In this document: positions 1-6,416 of the stretch, one piece after another | How the letters are laid out: every line of letters begins with the position of its first letter | Position numbering within the stretch: the first letter of the stretch is position 1 | Translations under genes and position numbers: made by a program | Notes under the pieces: model-generated | Databases searched by the model: none | Told to the model about the DNA's origin: nothing | The model's input: only the letters and a program-made list of their open reading frames with translations | Source of the DNA: JAFAZJ01 sp964437145 | GTDB lineage: Bacteria; Pseudomonadota; Alphaproteobacteria; Reyranellales; Reyranellaceae | Assembly: GCA_964437145.1 (NCBI GenBank) | Contig: CAYTFW010000208.1 | Span: 1 to 8,634, forward strand | Reading direction: 5' to 3' | DNA length: 8,634 bases

Positions 1-1082
1 GTGGCGTCGTCGGGCTTCTTGGGATCCTTGGCGGCGCCGAAGATGCCGGCGACGACGTCGCCGACGCTGCGCTGGCGGCCGGTGTCGATGCGCACGGTCG
101 CGGTCATGCCGGCGCGCAGCGGCGGCTCGCCGGCATGTGGCGCCAGTCGCAGCTTCACCGGCAGACGTTGGACGACCTTGACCCAGTTCCCGCTGGCGTT
201 CTGCGGCGGCAGGATGGCGAATTCCGCGCCGGTCGCCGGGCTCAGGCTCTCGACGATCGCCTCCCAGACCACGTCGGGATAGATGTCGAGCACGATTCGC
301 GCGCGCTGGCCGACGCGCACGTGCGTCAGCTCGGTTTCCTTGAAGTTGGCCTCGACCCAGGGCCGGTGCGCGGCGACCAACGCGAAGAGCGGCGTCGACG
401 CCTTGACCTGCTCACCGGGCTGCGCGCGCACGTTGACCACGGTGCCGTCGACCGGCGCGCGGATCTGCGTGCGCGCCAGATCGAGCGCGGCGCGGTCGCG
501 CGCGGCGCGCTTCTCGCGCACCACGGGATGCTGATCGGCCGGCAGCTGCGGATCGCCGTTCAGCGCCGTCAGCACGCGCTGCAATTTCTCCTTCACCATG
601 CCGACGCGGTCAGCCGCGCTGCGCGCGTCGTTCTGCGCCTCGTCGCGCTTGCTGGCCGACAGCACGCCGGTCCGCGCCAGCTCCTCCTGGCGCTGCCACT
701 GGCGCTGGGCGTAGGCCGCGCGCGCTTCCGCGTCGGCCAGCTCGCTCACCGCCTCGCGCCAAGTGGCGCGCAATGTCTCGACATGCGTGCGCGCCGCGTC
801 GAGCTCGGCGTCCGCCGCGTCCAGCGCCAGGCGGAACTGCGCCGGCTCGATCGTCAGCAGAACGTCGCCGGCCTTGACCTCGGCGTGATCGCGTACCGGC
901 ACGCGGCGCACCGGGCCGGACACCTCCGGCGCGATCTGCACGATGTGGGCCTTCACATAGGCGTTCTCGGTGCTGATGTAGCGGCCGCCCGACAGCCACC
1001 ACAGCACGCCGCCGGCGATCGCCATGGCGGGGATCGCGACCAGCAGCACGAGACGGAAGGCGGTGCGATGGCGGTAGCTCAC
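1..1082 (-). CDS. EmrA/HlyD-family efflux membrane-fusion protein (3' end outside window)
   Basis: Periplasmic adaptor that would link an inner-membrane drug exporter to an outer-membrane channel. Reading the minus strand from a GTG at 1082 gives 360 residues without a stop, running off the left edge. Seen: a single N-terminal membrane anchor at about residues 9-30; the first lipoyl/barrel half at about 38-80 (TENAYVKAHIVQIAPEVSG); a long charged, Ala/Gln-rich coiled-coil hairpin at about 85-205; the second lipoyl half at about 206-236 (IRAPVDGTVVNV, PGEQV); then beta-barrel segments with WVEANFKETEL (242-252) and a SPATGAEFAILPPQNASGNW block (281-300), typical of EmrA. E. coli EmrA is about 390 residues, so only a short tail should be missing. 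The GTG overlaps the marR stop by 4 bases (GTGA), which decides the start and implies translational coupling; a GAGGGG lies upstream. The partner is most likely the divergent DHA2 transporter. Substrate cannot be read from the sequence. Confidence 0.9.
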   Translation of the reverse strand, partial: MSYRHRTAFRLVLLVAIPAMAIAGGVLWWLSGGRYISTENAYVKAHIVQIAPEVSGPVRRVPVRDHAEVKAGDVLLTIEPAQFRLALDAADAELDAARTHVETLRATWREAVSELADAEARAAYAQRQWQRQEELARTGVLSASKRDEAQNDARSAADRVGMVKEKLQRVLTALNGDPQLPADQHPVVREKRAARDRAALDLARTQIRAPVDGTVVNVRAQPGEQVKASTPLFALVAAHRPWVEANFKETELTHVRVGQRARIVLDIYPDVVWEAIVESLSPATGAEFAILPPQNASGNWVKVVQRLPVKLRLAPHAGEPPLRAGMTATVRIDTGRQRSVGDVVAGIFGAAKDPKKPDDA

Positions 1083-1576
1083 GACGCGGCCGCCCCTCGC
1101 GTGCGCGGCTCCGTGCCGGACGAGTCGCCGTCGTCGCCAGCCAGCGCCTGCAGCCGGCGCTTTACCGCCGCGGCCATGCGCGCGAACTCGCGCCGCTCCC
1201 TGCCCGATAGTGGCTTGAGCGCGTCGTCGACCGTCGCCTCGGCGACTTTCCACATACCGGCGTGCACGCTGCGGGCATGCGGCGTCAGGTGCAGGCGCTT
1301 GATCCGGCGGTCGACCGGGTCGGGCCGGCGTTCGATCCAGCCGCCATTCTCCATGCGGTCGATCATGCGCCCGGCGCTGGCGCGGTCGAGCTCGAGCATG
1401 TCGGCAAGCTCGGTCTGGCTGGCGCCCGGCCGCCGGGTCAGGCGTGTCAGGACCAGCCACTGGCCGCGCGTCAGCCCGAGCTCGCGCACGCGCCGGTCGA
1501 AGACCGTGCGCATCAGGCGCGCCACGTCCGACAGCACGTTGCCGATATAGTCGTCGTCGTTCGGGCTCACGCCCAT
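1079..1576 (-). CDS. MarR-family transcriptional regulator
   Basis: Probable ligand-responsive repressor of the flanking efflux genes. The 165-residue product has the MarR winged-helix layout: N-terminal dimer helix (about 10-33), LGLTRGQWLVLTRL (33-46), a helix-turn-helix at about 52-75 (SQTELADMLELDRASAGRMI), and a wing at about 83-98 with the characteristic DPVDRRIKRLHLT, followed by C-terminal dimerisation helices. The last 20 residues are a polar, Gly/Ser/Arg tail. The annotated ATG at 1576 directly abuts a GGGAG, leaving no spacer; the GTG two codons downstream (1570) has the same GGGAG at 6-base spacing and may be the true start, which shortens the protein by two residues. The gene overlaps the emrA-like gene by 4 bases, so both probably form one transcript, and it lies back to back with the transporter gene across a palindrome, which suggests autoregulation. 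Family call is firm; the ligand is unknown. Confidence 0.92.
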   Translation of the reverse strand: MGVSPNDDDYIGNVLSDVARLMRTVFDRRVRELGLTRGQWLVLTRLTRRPGASQTELADMLELDRASAGRMIDRMENGGWIERRPDPVDRRIKRLHLTPHARSVHAGMWKVAEATVDDALKPLSGRERREFARMAAAVKRRLQALAGDDGDSSGTEPRTRGAAAS

Positions 1577-1604
1577 CTCCCATGCGCCGACGCGGGTCGA
1601 CCGA

Positions 1605-1626
1605 TAATGTTGTCTAGGCTACATTA
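1605..1626. promoter_or_regulatory. Candidate MarR operator (22-bp imperfect palindrome)
   Basis: The 53-base gap between marR and the transporter gene contains an inverted repeat with perfect 6-base outer arms TAATGT and ACATTA and a CTAG-containing centre (centre between 1615 and 1616). Nine of eleven base pairs match; the mismatched pairs are 1611/1620 and 1613/1618. Length and location fit operators of MarR dimers, which commonly sit between the regulator gene and its divergent target. It is also AT-rich relative to its surroundings. Binding is inferred from position and symmetry only. Confidence 0.65.
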
Positions 1627-1629
1627 GCC

Positions 1630-3183
1630 ATGTCCATGACTTCAAGCCCGGCCACCACGCCCCAGGAGCAGACCAGCCCCGCCGAATCCTTCTCCCTCGG
1701 CCGGCGGGTGCTGATTCTGGTCATGGTCGTGCTGGGCTCAACGCTCTACGCGACCACCCTGCTGATCGCCTCGAGCCTGCTGCCGCAGATGCAGGGCGCG
1801 ATGTCGGCGACCCAGGACGAGATCGCCTGGGCGATGACCTTCAACATCCTGGCGACGGCGGTTATGACGCCGATGACCGGCTGGCTGGTGGCGCGCTTCG
1901 GCCGGCGCGAGACCATGACCTGGGCGGTGCTGCTGTTCACCGTCACCACCCTGCTGTGCGGCATGGCGGAGTCGCTTGAGACGCTGATCCTCTGGCGGGT
2001 GCTGCAGGGCGGGCTGGGCGCGCCGGTGATCCCGCTGTCGCAGACCATCATACTCGACGCCTTTCCCAAGCGGCAGCAGGGGCTGGTGACCTCGATCTTC
2101 GGCATGGCCGTAGTGATCGGGCCGGTGATCGGCCCCACGTTGGGCGGCATGCTGTCGGAGCTCTACAGCTGGCGCTGGGCTTTCTACATGATCGTGCCGG
2201 TGGGTGTGGTGTCGTATGTCGGCCTGCGCTTCGCCCTGCCGCCCGACCGCCCGAGCGGACGCATCGCGCTCGACTGGACCGGCTTCCTCTCGCTGGCCGT
2301 CGCCATCGCCTGCGTGCAGCTGGTGCTGGCGCGCGGCCAGCGGCTCGACTGGTTCGACTCGGGCGAGATCATCATCGAGACCTTCATCGCGATCATCGCC
2401 TTCTGGATCTTCCTCGCGCATAGCCTGACGGCGACCAAACCGTTCCTGAACCTGCGCCTGCTGCTCGACCGCAACTACGCCATCGGCCTGGTGCTGGTGC
2501 TGATCTACGGCATGCTGAACTTCACGCCGATGGTGCTGCTGCCGCCGCTGCTGCAGCAGCACGCCGGTTTTCCCGACCAGCTGATCGGCGAGGTGATCGC
2601 CGCGCGCGGCGTGGGCGCGACGATCGGCTTCTTCCTGGCGATCTTCGTCGGCCGCATGGATCCGCGCGTCGGCCTGATCGGCGGCTTCGGCCTGCTGGCG
2701 ATCTCCGGCTTCTGGCTGATGCACATCGACCTCAATGTCGACATGGGCACCTTGCTGGCCAACAGCGTGGTGCAGGGCATCGCCATCGGCGTGGTCTGGG
2801 TGCCGCTGACCCTGGTGACCTTCTCGACCACCAGCCCGGCCGACCTCGCCGAGGGCACGGCGATCTACCATCTGCTGCGCAACATCGGCTCGAGCTTCTT
2901 CATCTCGATCTGCGTCGCGGAGATCGTGCGCTCGACCGGCGCGAATTACGGTCGCCTCGTCGAGCTGGTGAATCCCTACAACAAGGCGCTGGCCCTGCCC
3001 TGGGTCACCGGCGGCTGGGACGTCACGACGGTGCAGGGCCTGGCGCGGTTGTCGAAGGAGATCAACCGCCAGGCGGCGATGATCGGCTACATCAACGCCT
3101 TCGGGCTGTTCACGCTGGCCTCGGCGCTGGCCGTGCCGATGATCCTGCTGATCGGCCGAAAGGCGAAGGCCAGGCTGGCGTAG
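1630..3183 (+). CDS. EmrB/QacA-type (DHA2) MFS multidrug efflux transporter
   Basis: Inner-membrane proton-coupled drug exporter of the 14-TM DHA2 group. The 517-residue length matches EmrB (about 512). Seen: first TM at about 27-50; motif A between TM2 and TM3, GWLVARFGRR (84-93); the TM4 arginine region LWRVLQGGLGAPVIP (121-135); motif C in TM5, GMAVVIGPVIGPTLGG (158-173); and the DHA2 signature WRWAFYMIVP (181-190). Further hydrophobic segments continue to a C-terminal TM and a short basic tail (GRKAKARLA). The ATG at 1630 has no recognisable Shine-Dalgarno sequence, nor does the in-frame ATG at 1636, and the candidate operator ends 3 bases before 1630, so translation may be leaderless. 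It is divergent from marR and the emrA-like gene; the three probably act as one regulated pump system. A TolC-like outer-membrane partner is not in the window. The substrate is unknown. Confidence 0.93.
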   Translation: MSMTSSPATTPQEQTSPAESFSLGRRVLILVMVVLGSTLYATTLLIASSLLPQMQGAMSATQDEIAWAMTFNILATAVMTPMTGWLVARFGRRETMTWAVLLFTVTTLLCGMAESLETLILWRVLQGGLGAPVIPLSQTIILDAFPKRQQGLVTSIFGMAVVIGPVIGPTLGGMLSELYSWRWAFYMIVPVGVVSYVGLRFALPPDRPSGRIALDWTGFLSLAVAIACVQLVLARGQRLDWFDSGEIIIETFIAIIAFWIFLAHSLTATKPFLNLRLLLDRNYAIGLVLVLIYGMLNFTPMVLLPPLLQQHAGFPDQLIGEVIAARGVGATIGFFLAIFVGRMDPRVGLIGGFGLLAISGFWLMHIDLNVDMGTLLANSVVQGIAIGVVWVPLTLVTFSTTSPADLAEGTAIYHLLRNIGSSFFISICVAEIVRSTGANYGRLVELVNPYNKALALPWVTGGWDVTTVQGLARLSKEINRQAAMIGYINAFGLFTLASALAVPMILLIGRKAKARLA

Positions 3184-3190
3184 CCAGAGC

Positions 3191-3261
3191 TCTGTCATTC
3201 CGAGCGCAGCGAGGAATCCAGTGAAGCCGCGTGGATTCCTCGCTGCGCTCGGAATGACAGA
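3191..3261. repeat. Perfect 30-bp inverted repeat (dispersed palindromic element, copy 1)
   Basis: Arms 3191-3220 (beginning TCTGTCATTCCGAGCGCAGC) and 3232-3261 are exact reverse complements around an 11-base loop. The element starts 7 bases after the transporter stop and ends 24 bases before the stop of the convergent exonuclease gene. In RNA from either strand it would form a very stable hairpin, so it may act as a bidirectional terminator or mRNA 3' stabiliser. There is no T-run after either arm, so it is not a classical intrinsic terminator. Related copies occur at 5590-5660 and 8580-8604. Confidence 0.95.
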
Positions 3262-3285
3262 AGAGAGAAGTGGGCGCGCTTTGCG

Positions 3286-4107
3286 CTAAAGATTGAACGT
3301 GCCGATCACCGGCACGTGGTCGCTGGCCTTCTCCCAGTCGCGCGTGTCCTTGATGAGGCGATAGCCGCCGATGGCGCCGCGCAGCGCCGGCGTGGTGAGA
3401 ATATGGTCGAGACGCCGGCCGCGGTCGGATTTGCGCCAATCCTGATTGCGATAGCTCCACCACGAATAGAGCTTCTCGCTGGCCGGCGTGAAAAGGCGTG
3501 GCACGTCGATCCAGTCGCGCGACTTCAGCATGTGGTCGAACAGCTCGACCTCGATCGGGGTGTGCGAGACGACGTCGAGCAGCTGCTTGTGGCTCCACAC
3601 GTCGTGCTCCAGCGGCGCCACGTTGAGATCGCCGACGGCGATCGCGCGCTTGCCCTTGCGCGCGCCCTTCTTCGGCGCGACCGCGGTGAACCAGGCCGCG
3701 ATCTCGCGATAGAAGTCGAGCTTGTGCGCGAACTTCGCGTTGGCCACCGGGTCGGGGATGTCGCCGCCGGCGGGGATGTAGAGATTGTCGAGCACGATCG
3801 GATCGCCGCCGATATCCAGCCAGGCGCGCACGTGTCGGCAATCCTCGCGCCCGACGCGATGGTGGATCTCGACCTTGCTGAAGGGCAGGCGGCTGGCGAT
3901 AGCGACGCCGTTATAGCCCTTCATGCCGTGGATCAGGCGATGCGTGTAGCCTAGCGCCTCGAACGGGGCGTGCGGAAACAGCTCGTCCGGGCATTTGGTC
4001 TCCTGCAGGCAGAGCACGTCGGGCTTCTCGGCGCGCAGGAAGCGCTCGATGTTGCCGATGCGCAGGCGGACGGAGTTGATGTTCCAGGTGGCGATGGAAA
4101 GCGGCAT
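3286..4107 (-). CDS. xthA: Exodeoxyribonuclease III (AP endonuclease)
   Basis: DNA-repair enzyme of the endonuclease/exonuclease/phosphatase superfamily that cleaves at abasic sites and removes 3' blocking groups in base-excision repair; cytoplasmic and Mg-dependent. The 273-residue length fits the family (E. coli 268). Visible active-site motifs in order: WNINS (N9), LQETK (metal ligand E36), YIPAGG (Y110), GDLNVAP (D160, N162), WWSYR (216-220), RRLDHIL (D234) and SDHVPV (D263, H264). All key residues of ExoIII are present, so it should be active. The ATG at 4107 opens directly into the first beta strand, as in homologues; the ribosome-binding site is weak (GGAA a few bases upstream). The gene stands alone on the minus strand, convergent with the transporter gene across the palindrome and divergent from the ypfJ-like gene across a 70-base gap. 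The absence of an N-terminal extension argues against a eukaryotic-type APE. Confidence 0.95.
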   Translation of the reverse strand: MPLSIATWNINSVRLRIGNIERFLRAEKPDVLCLQETKCPDELFPHAPFEALGYTHRLIHGMKGYNGVAIASRLPFSKVEIHHRVGREDCRHVRAWLDIGGDPIVLDNLYIPAGGDIPDPVANAKFAHKLDFYREIAAWFTAVAPKKGARKGKRAIAVGDLNVAPLEHDVWSHKQLLDVVSHTPIEVELFDHMLKSRDWIDVPRLFTPASEKLYSWWSYRNQDWRKSDRGRRLDHILTTPALRGAIGGYRLIKDTRDWEKASDHVPVIGTFNL

Positions 4108-4145
4108 GGGATTCCGAGATTAGCGCGACACGACGCGGCATCCTA

Positions 4146-4151
4146 TATACT
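4146..4151 (+). promoter_or_regulatory. Possible -10 box upstream of the ypfJ-like gene
   Basis: TATACT matches the sigma-70 -10 consensus at five of six positions in an otherwise GC-rich 70-base divergent gap, 26 bases before the start codon at 4178. No good -35 hexamer is seen at 16-18 bases; GCGACA at 4125-4130 lies 15 bases upstream and is a poor match. The surrounding TATATA also reads as AT-rich on the minus strand, so it could instead serve xthA. Confidence 0.3.
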
Positions 4152-4177
4152 GGCGATCCCGGCCGCCGGAGCATGCT

Positions 4178-5110
4178 ATGCGCCTCGACGACACACCCGA
4201 AAGCGACAATGTGGAGGATCGCCGCGACGACGGCCCCGCCAGTCCCGGCGGTTTTGGCGGCGGCGGCGGATTCGGCGGCGGCGGTTTCGGCTTGCCGATC
4301 GGCGGCGGCGGCATGAGTGGTCTCGGCGTGATCATCGTCATCGGCGCCGCCCTGTTCCTCGGCATCGATCCCATGGCGCTGCTGGGTGGCATGCAGCAAT
4401 CGCCACCGCCGCGCGAATACCAGCAGCCGCGCCAGGCGCAGCCGAGCCAGACCGGACGGCCGGTCGGGCGCGACGACGAGATGCGCCGCTTCGTCGGCCG
4501 CGTGCTGGGCAGCACCGAGGAAGTATGGCGCGAGCAATTCCCGGCGCAGCTCAATCAGCAATACCGCGAGCCGACCCTGGTGCTGTTCACCGGCCGGGTG
4601 AACTCCGCCTGCGGCTCGGCCACGGCGGCGTCGGGTCCGTTCTATTGCCCGGGCGACATGAAGGTGTATATCGACCTCAGCTTCTACGAGATGCTGAAGA
4701 CCCGCTTCCGCGCGCCGGGCGATTTCGCCCAGGCCTATGTCATCGGCCACGAGGTCGGCCATCACATCCAGCGGCTGCTCGGCATTCTCGACAAGGTGCA
4801 GCAGCGCAAGCGGCAGGTCAGCCAGGTCGAGGCGAACGCGCTGCAGGTGCGCGTCGAGCTGCAGGCCGATTGCTTCGCCGGCGCCTGGGCGTTCCACGCC
4901 AACCGCAAGCGCGCCATCCTCGAGCCGGGCGATGTCGAGGAGGGGCTGCGCGCGGCGGCGGCGATCGGCGACGACACGCTGCAGGGCGGCGCCGCGCGGG
5001 CCGAGACATTCACCCACGGCACCGCCGCGCAGCGCCAGCGCTGGCTCAAGCGCGGCCTGCAAAGCGGCTCGCTGCGCGACTGCGACACCTTCAGCGCGCG
5101 CGAGCTGTGA
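4178..5110 (+). CDS. ypfJ: YpfJ-type neutral zinc metallopeptidase
   Basis: Member of the putative neutral zinc metallopeptidase family (Pfam Zn_peptidase, PF04228). The 310-residue product has a polar N-terminus containing ESDNVEDRR (8-16), which I recall as conserved at the start of YpfJ homologues; a Gly/Phe-rich stretch (24-45); one TM segment at about 47-64; a Pro/Gln-rich linker (75-95); then the peptidase domain. The zinc site is HEVGHH (H191, E192, H195), with a probable third ligand in VELQADCFAG (E227). Cysteines 145, 157, 232 and 302 could form disulfides if the domain faces the periplasm, as a single N-terminal anchor would suggest. The start is supported by GGAG at 4168-4171, 6 bases before the ATG; an out-of-frame ATG at 4173 is ignored. 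Its stop overlaps the GTG of the deaminase gene by 4 bases. The physiological substrate of this family is not known to me. Confidence 0.93.
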   Translation: MRLDDTPESDNVEDRRDDGPASPGGFGGGGGFGGGGFGLPIGGGGMSGLGVIIVIGAALFLGIDPMALLGGMQQSPPPREYQQPRQAQPSQTGRPVGRDDEMRRFVGRVLGSTEEVWREQFPAQLNQQYREPTLVLFTGRVNSACGSATAASGPFYCPGDMKVYIDLSFYEMLKTRFRAPGDFAQAYVIGHEVGHHIQRLLGILDKVQQRKRQVSQVEANALQVRVELQADCFAGAWAFHANRKRAILEPGDVEEGLRAAAAIGDDTLQGGAARAETFTHGTAAQRQRWLKRGLQSGSLRDCDTFSAREL

Positions 5111-5580
5111 GCGACGACGCGACCTTCCTGCGCGCCGCGATCGATCTGTCGCGGCGGCGCATGGAGGCCGGCTTCGGCGGCCCCTTCGGCGCCGTCGTGG
5201 TGCGCGACGGCAAGATCGTCGCCGAAGGCTTCAACCAGGTGACCTCGGCCAACGATCCTACCGCCCACGCCGAGGTCAGCGCCATCCGCGCCGCCTGCAC
5301 GGCGCTAACGCGCTTCAGCCTCGCCGGCTGCACGCTCTACACCAGCTGCGAGCCCTGCCCGATGTGCCTGGGCGCGATCTACTGGGCGCGGCTCGATCGC
5401 GTGGTCTACGCCAATACCCGCGCCGAAGCCGCCGCCATCGGCTTCGATGACGACCATATCTATCGCGAGTTCGACAAGCCGATCGCCCAGCGCGTCATCC
5501 CCTTCACGCACCTGCCCTCCGAAGAGGGCCGGGCGGTGTTCTCGGCCTGGCAGGCCAAGCCGGACAAGGTGCCGTATTAG
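5107..5580 (+). CDS. guaD: Guanine deaminase-like nucleobase deaminase (CDA fold)
   Basis: Zinc-dependent deaminase that probably converts guanine to xanthine plus ammonia in purine salvage or catabolism; cytoplasmic. The 157-residue product shows the cytidine-deaminase-fold zinc signature: TAHAEVSAIR (zinc ligand H54, proton-shuttling E56) and TSCEPCPMCLGAIYWAR (zinc ligands C84 and C87). It resembles Bacillus subtilis GuaD as I recall it: GGPFGAV near the N-terminus, NDPTAHAEV, an IGFDDDHIYREFDKP block (111-125), and a C-terminal tyrosine, features that set GuaD apart from the tRNA adenosine deaminase TadA. The start is GTG 5107, overlapping the ypfJ stop (GTGA) and opening with SDDATFLRAAIDLS; the frame is open far upstream, but that sequence is the shadow of ypfJ. 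No strong Shine-Dalgarno sequence precedes it, consistent with translational coupling. Another small-base deaminase specificity cannot be excluded. Confidence 0.82.
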   Translation: MSDDATFLRAAIDLSRRRMEAGFGGPFGAVVVRDGKIVAEGFNQVTSANDPTAHAEVSAIRAACTALTRFSLAGCTLYTSCEPCPMCLGAIYWARLDRVVYANTRAEAAAIGFDDDHIYREFDKPIAQRVIPFTHLPSEEGRAVFSAWQAKPDKVPY

Positions 5581-5589
5581 GCTGGTTCT

Positions 5590-5660
5590 CTGTCATCCCG
5601 AGCGCCAGCGAGGGATCTTTTGTCGGCAGAAAGATCCCTCGCTGGCGCTCGGGATGACAG
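5590..5660. repeat. Perfect 31-bp inverted repeat (dispersed palindromic element, copy 2)
   Basis: Arms 5590-5620 (beginning CTGTCATCCCGAGCGCCAGC) and 5630-5660 are exact reverse complements with a 9-base loop. It begins 9 bases after the guaD-like stop and ends 12 bases before the stop of the convergent FAH-family gene. Compared with copy 1 it carries an extra C in the arm (AGCGCCAGCG against AGCGCAGCG) and C/G for T/A changes, each matched in the opposite arm. It may act as a hairpin 3' end for both transcripts; no T-run follows it. Confidence 0.95.
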
Positions 5661-5672
5661 GTGTTCTGTCGA

Positions 5673-6374
5673 TCAGACGTAAGTGATCGCCACCGATCCG
5701 CAGCGCTCGACATGGCCGATCAAGGTGTCGCCTTTGACCACCGGGCCGACGCCTTCGGGCGTGCCGGTGTAGATCAGGTCGCCGACGCCCAAGGTCACCA
5801 GGCCGGAGAGGTAGGAGATCGTCTCGGCGACATCCCAGATCAGCGCGTCGAGATCGGCGTGCTGCTTGGTCTTGCCCGACACGGCCAGCTTGATCTCGCC
5901 CTTGCTCGGATGGCCGATCTCCGAGGCGCGATAGAGCGTGCCGATCGGCGCCGAATTGTCGAAGCCCTTGCCCATGTCCCAGGGGCGGCCCTTGTCGCGG
6001 GCGGCGTTCTGGATGTCGCGACGGGTCATGTCGAGCCCGGCGGCGTACCCCCAGGCGTAGTCCAGCGCCTTGTCGACCGGCACGTCGGCGCCGGCCTTGC
6101 CGATCGCCACCACCAGCTCCATCTCGTGGTGAAGATTCTTCGTGGCCGGCGGGAAGGGGATCCTGACCGGGCTGTTTACATCGGGGGCGACGACGATGGC
6201 GTCGGTCGGCTTGGCGAAAAAGAACGGCGGCTCGCGATCGGGGTCGCCGCCCATCTCCCGGGCATGCGCCGCGTAGTTGCGCCCGACGCAATAGATGCGC
6301 CGCACCGCGAACAGGTCGGACGTGCCGTGCACCGGGACGCCGACGGTCGGCGGCGGCGGGAAGACAAAAGCCAT
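5673..6374 (-). CDS. Fumarylacetoacetate hydrolase-family protein (fumarylpyruvate hydrolase/acylpyruvase-like)
   Basis: Probable Mg/Mn-dependent C-C bond hydrolase acting on an acylpyruvate-type substrate, as in aromatic-acid degradation (gentisate/fumarylpyruvate branch), or a FAHD1-like oxaloacetate-processing enzyme. The 233-residue length is that of single-domain FAH proteins. Seen in order: RRIYCVGRNYAAHAREMG (25-42), PPFFFAKPTDAIV (49-61), the metal-binding HHEMELVVAIGK (82-93, with E84 and E86), the third acidic ligand in YAAGLDMTRRDIQ (D115), KGFDNSAPIG (136-145) and the C-terminal SYLSGLVTLGVGDLIYTGTPEGVG (187-210). The start at 6374 is chosen because GAGGA lies at 6379-6383, 4 bases upstream, and the protein then begins at the family's usual N-terminus; the frame stays open upstream to 6725, but that part is the shadow of the opposite gene. 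It is divergent from the L,D-transpeptidase-like gene with only 42 bases between them. Exact substrate unresolved. Confidence 0.9.
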   Translation of the reverse strand: MAFVFPPPPTVGVPVHGTSDLFAVRRIYCVGRNYAAHAREMGGDPDREPPFFFAKPTDAIVVAPDVNSPVRIPFPPATKNLHHEMELVVAIGKAGADVPVDKALDYAWGYAAGLDMTRRDIQNAARDKGRPWDMGKGFDNSAPIGTLYRASEIGHPSKGEIKLAVSGKTKQHADLDALIWDVAETISYLSGLVTLGVGDLIYTGTPEGVGPVVKGDTLIGHVERCGSVAITYV

Positions 6375-6416
6375 GGAATCCTCGTCAAGCGATATGCCCA
6401 CAAGCCTTAGCACGCC

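Noticed and set aside
135..1550. Long plus-strand open frame (471 codons) opposite marR and the adaptor gene
   Set aside because: Translation is Arg/His/Ala-rich without recognisable domains and lies antisense to two well-supported genes; it is a GC-rich shadow.
2538..2562. CTG/CAG-rich stretch with a CTGCTGCAGCAG palindrome in the transporter gene
   Set aside because: Explained by leucine and glutamine codons in a LLPPLLQQH segment.
1738..3198. Long minus-strand open frame opposite the transporter
   Set aside because: Low-complexity Gln/Asp/Arg/His-rich translation, antisense to a clear 14-TM transporter; no start signal of its own.
3191..3261. Peptides such as CHSERSEES / CHPERQRGIF read through the repeats
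   Set aside because: These are translations of the palindromic repeat in spurious frames, not conserved protein motifs.
3191..3261. Classical intrinsic (rho-independent) terminator
   Set aside because: The stem is far longer than usual and no T-run follows on either strand; kept as a repeat with possible terminator function only.
4246..4310. GGC-rich direct repeats
   Set aside because: These encode the Gly/Phe-rich N-terminal segment common in YpfJ-type proteins; not an independent repeat element.
3911..5062. Minus-strand open frame spanning the xthA/ypfJ gap
   Set aside because: Antisense to ypfJ and out of frame with xthA; no domain is visible.
3970..5106. Upstream extension of the deaminase frame (a possible fusion protein)
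   Set aside because: The extension is Arg/Ala-rich shadow sequence of ypfJ and xthA; the GTG overlapping the ypfJ stop gives the normal deaminase length.
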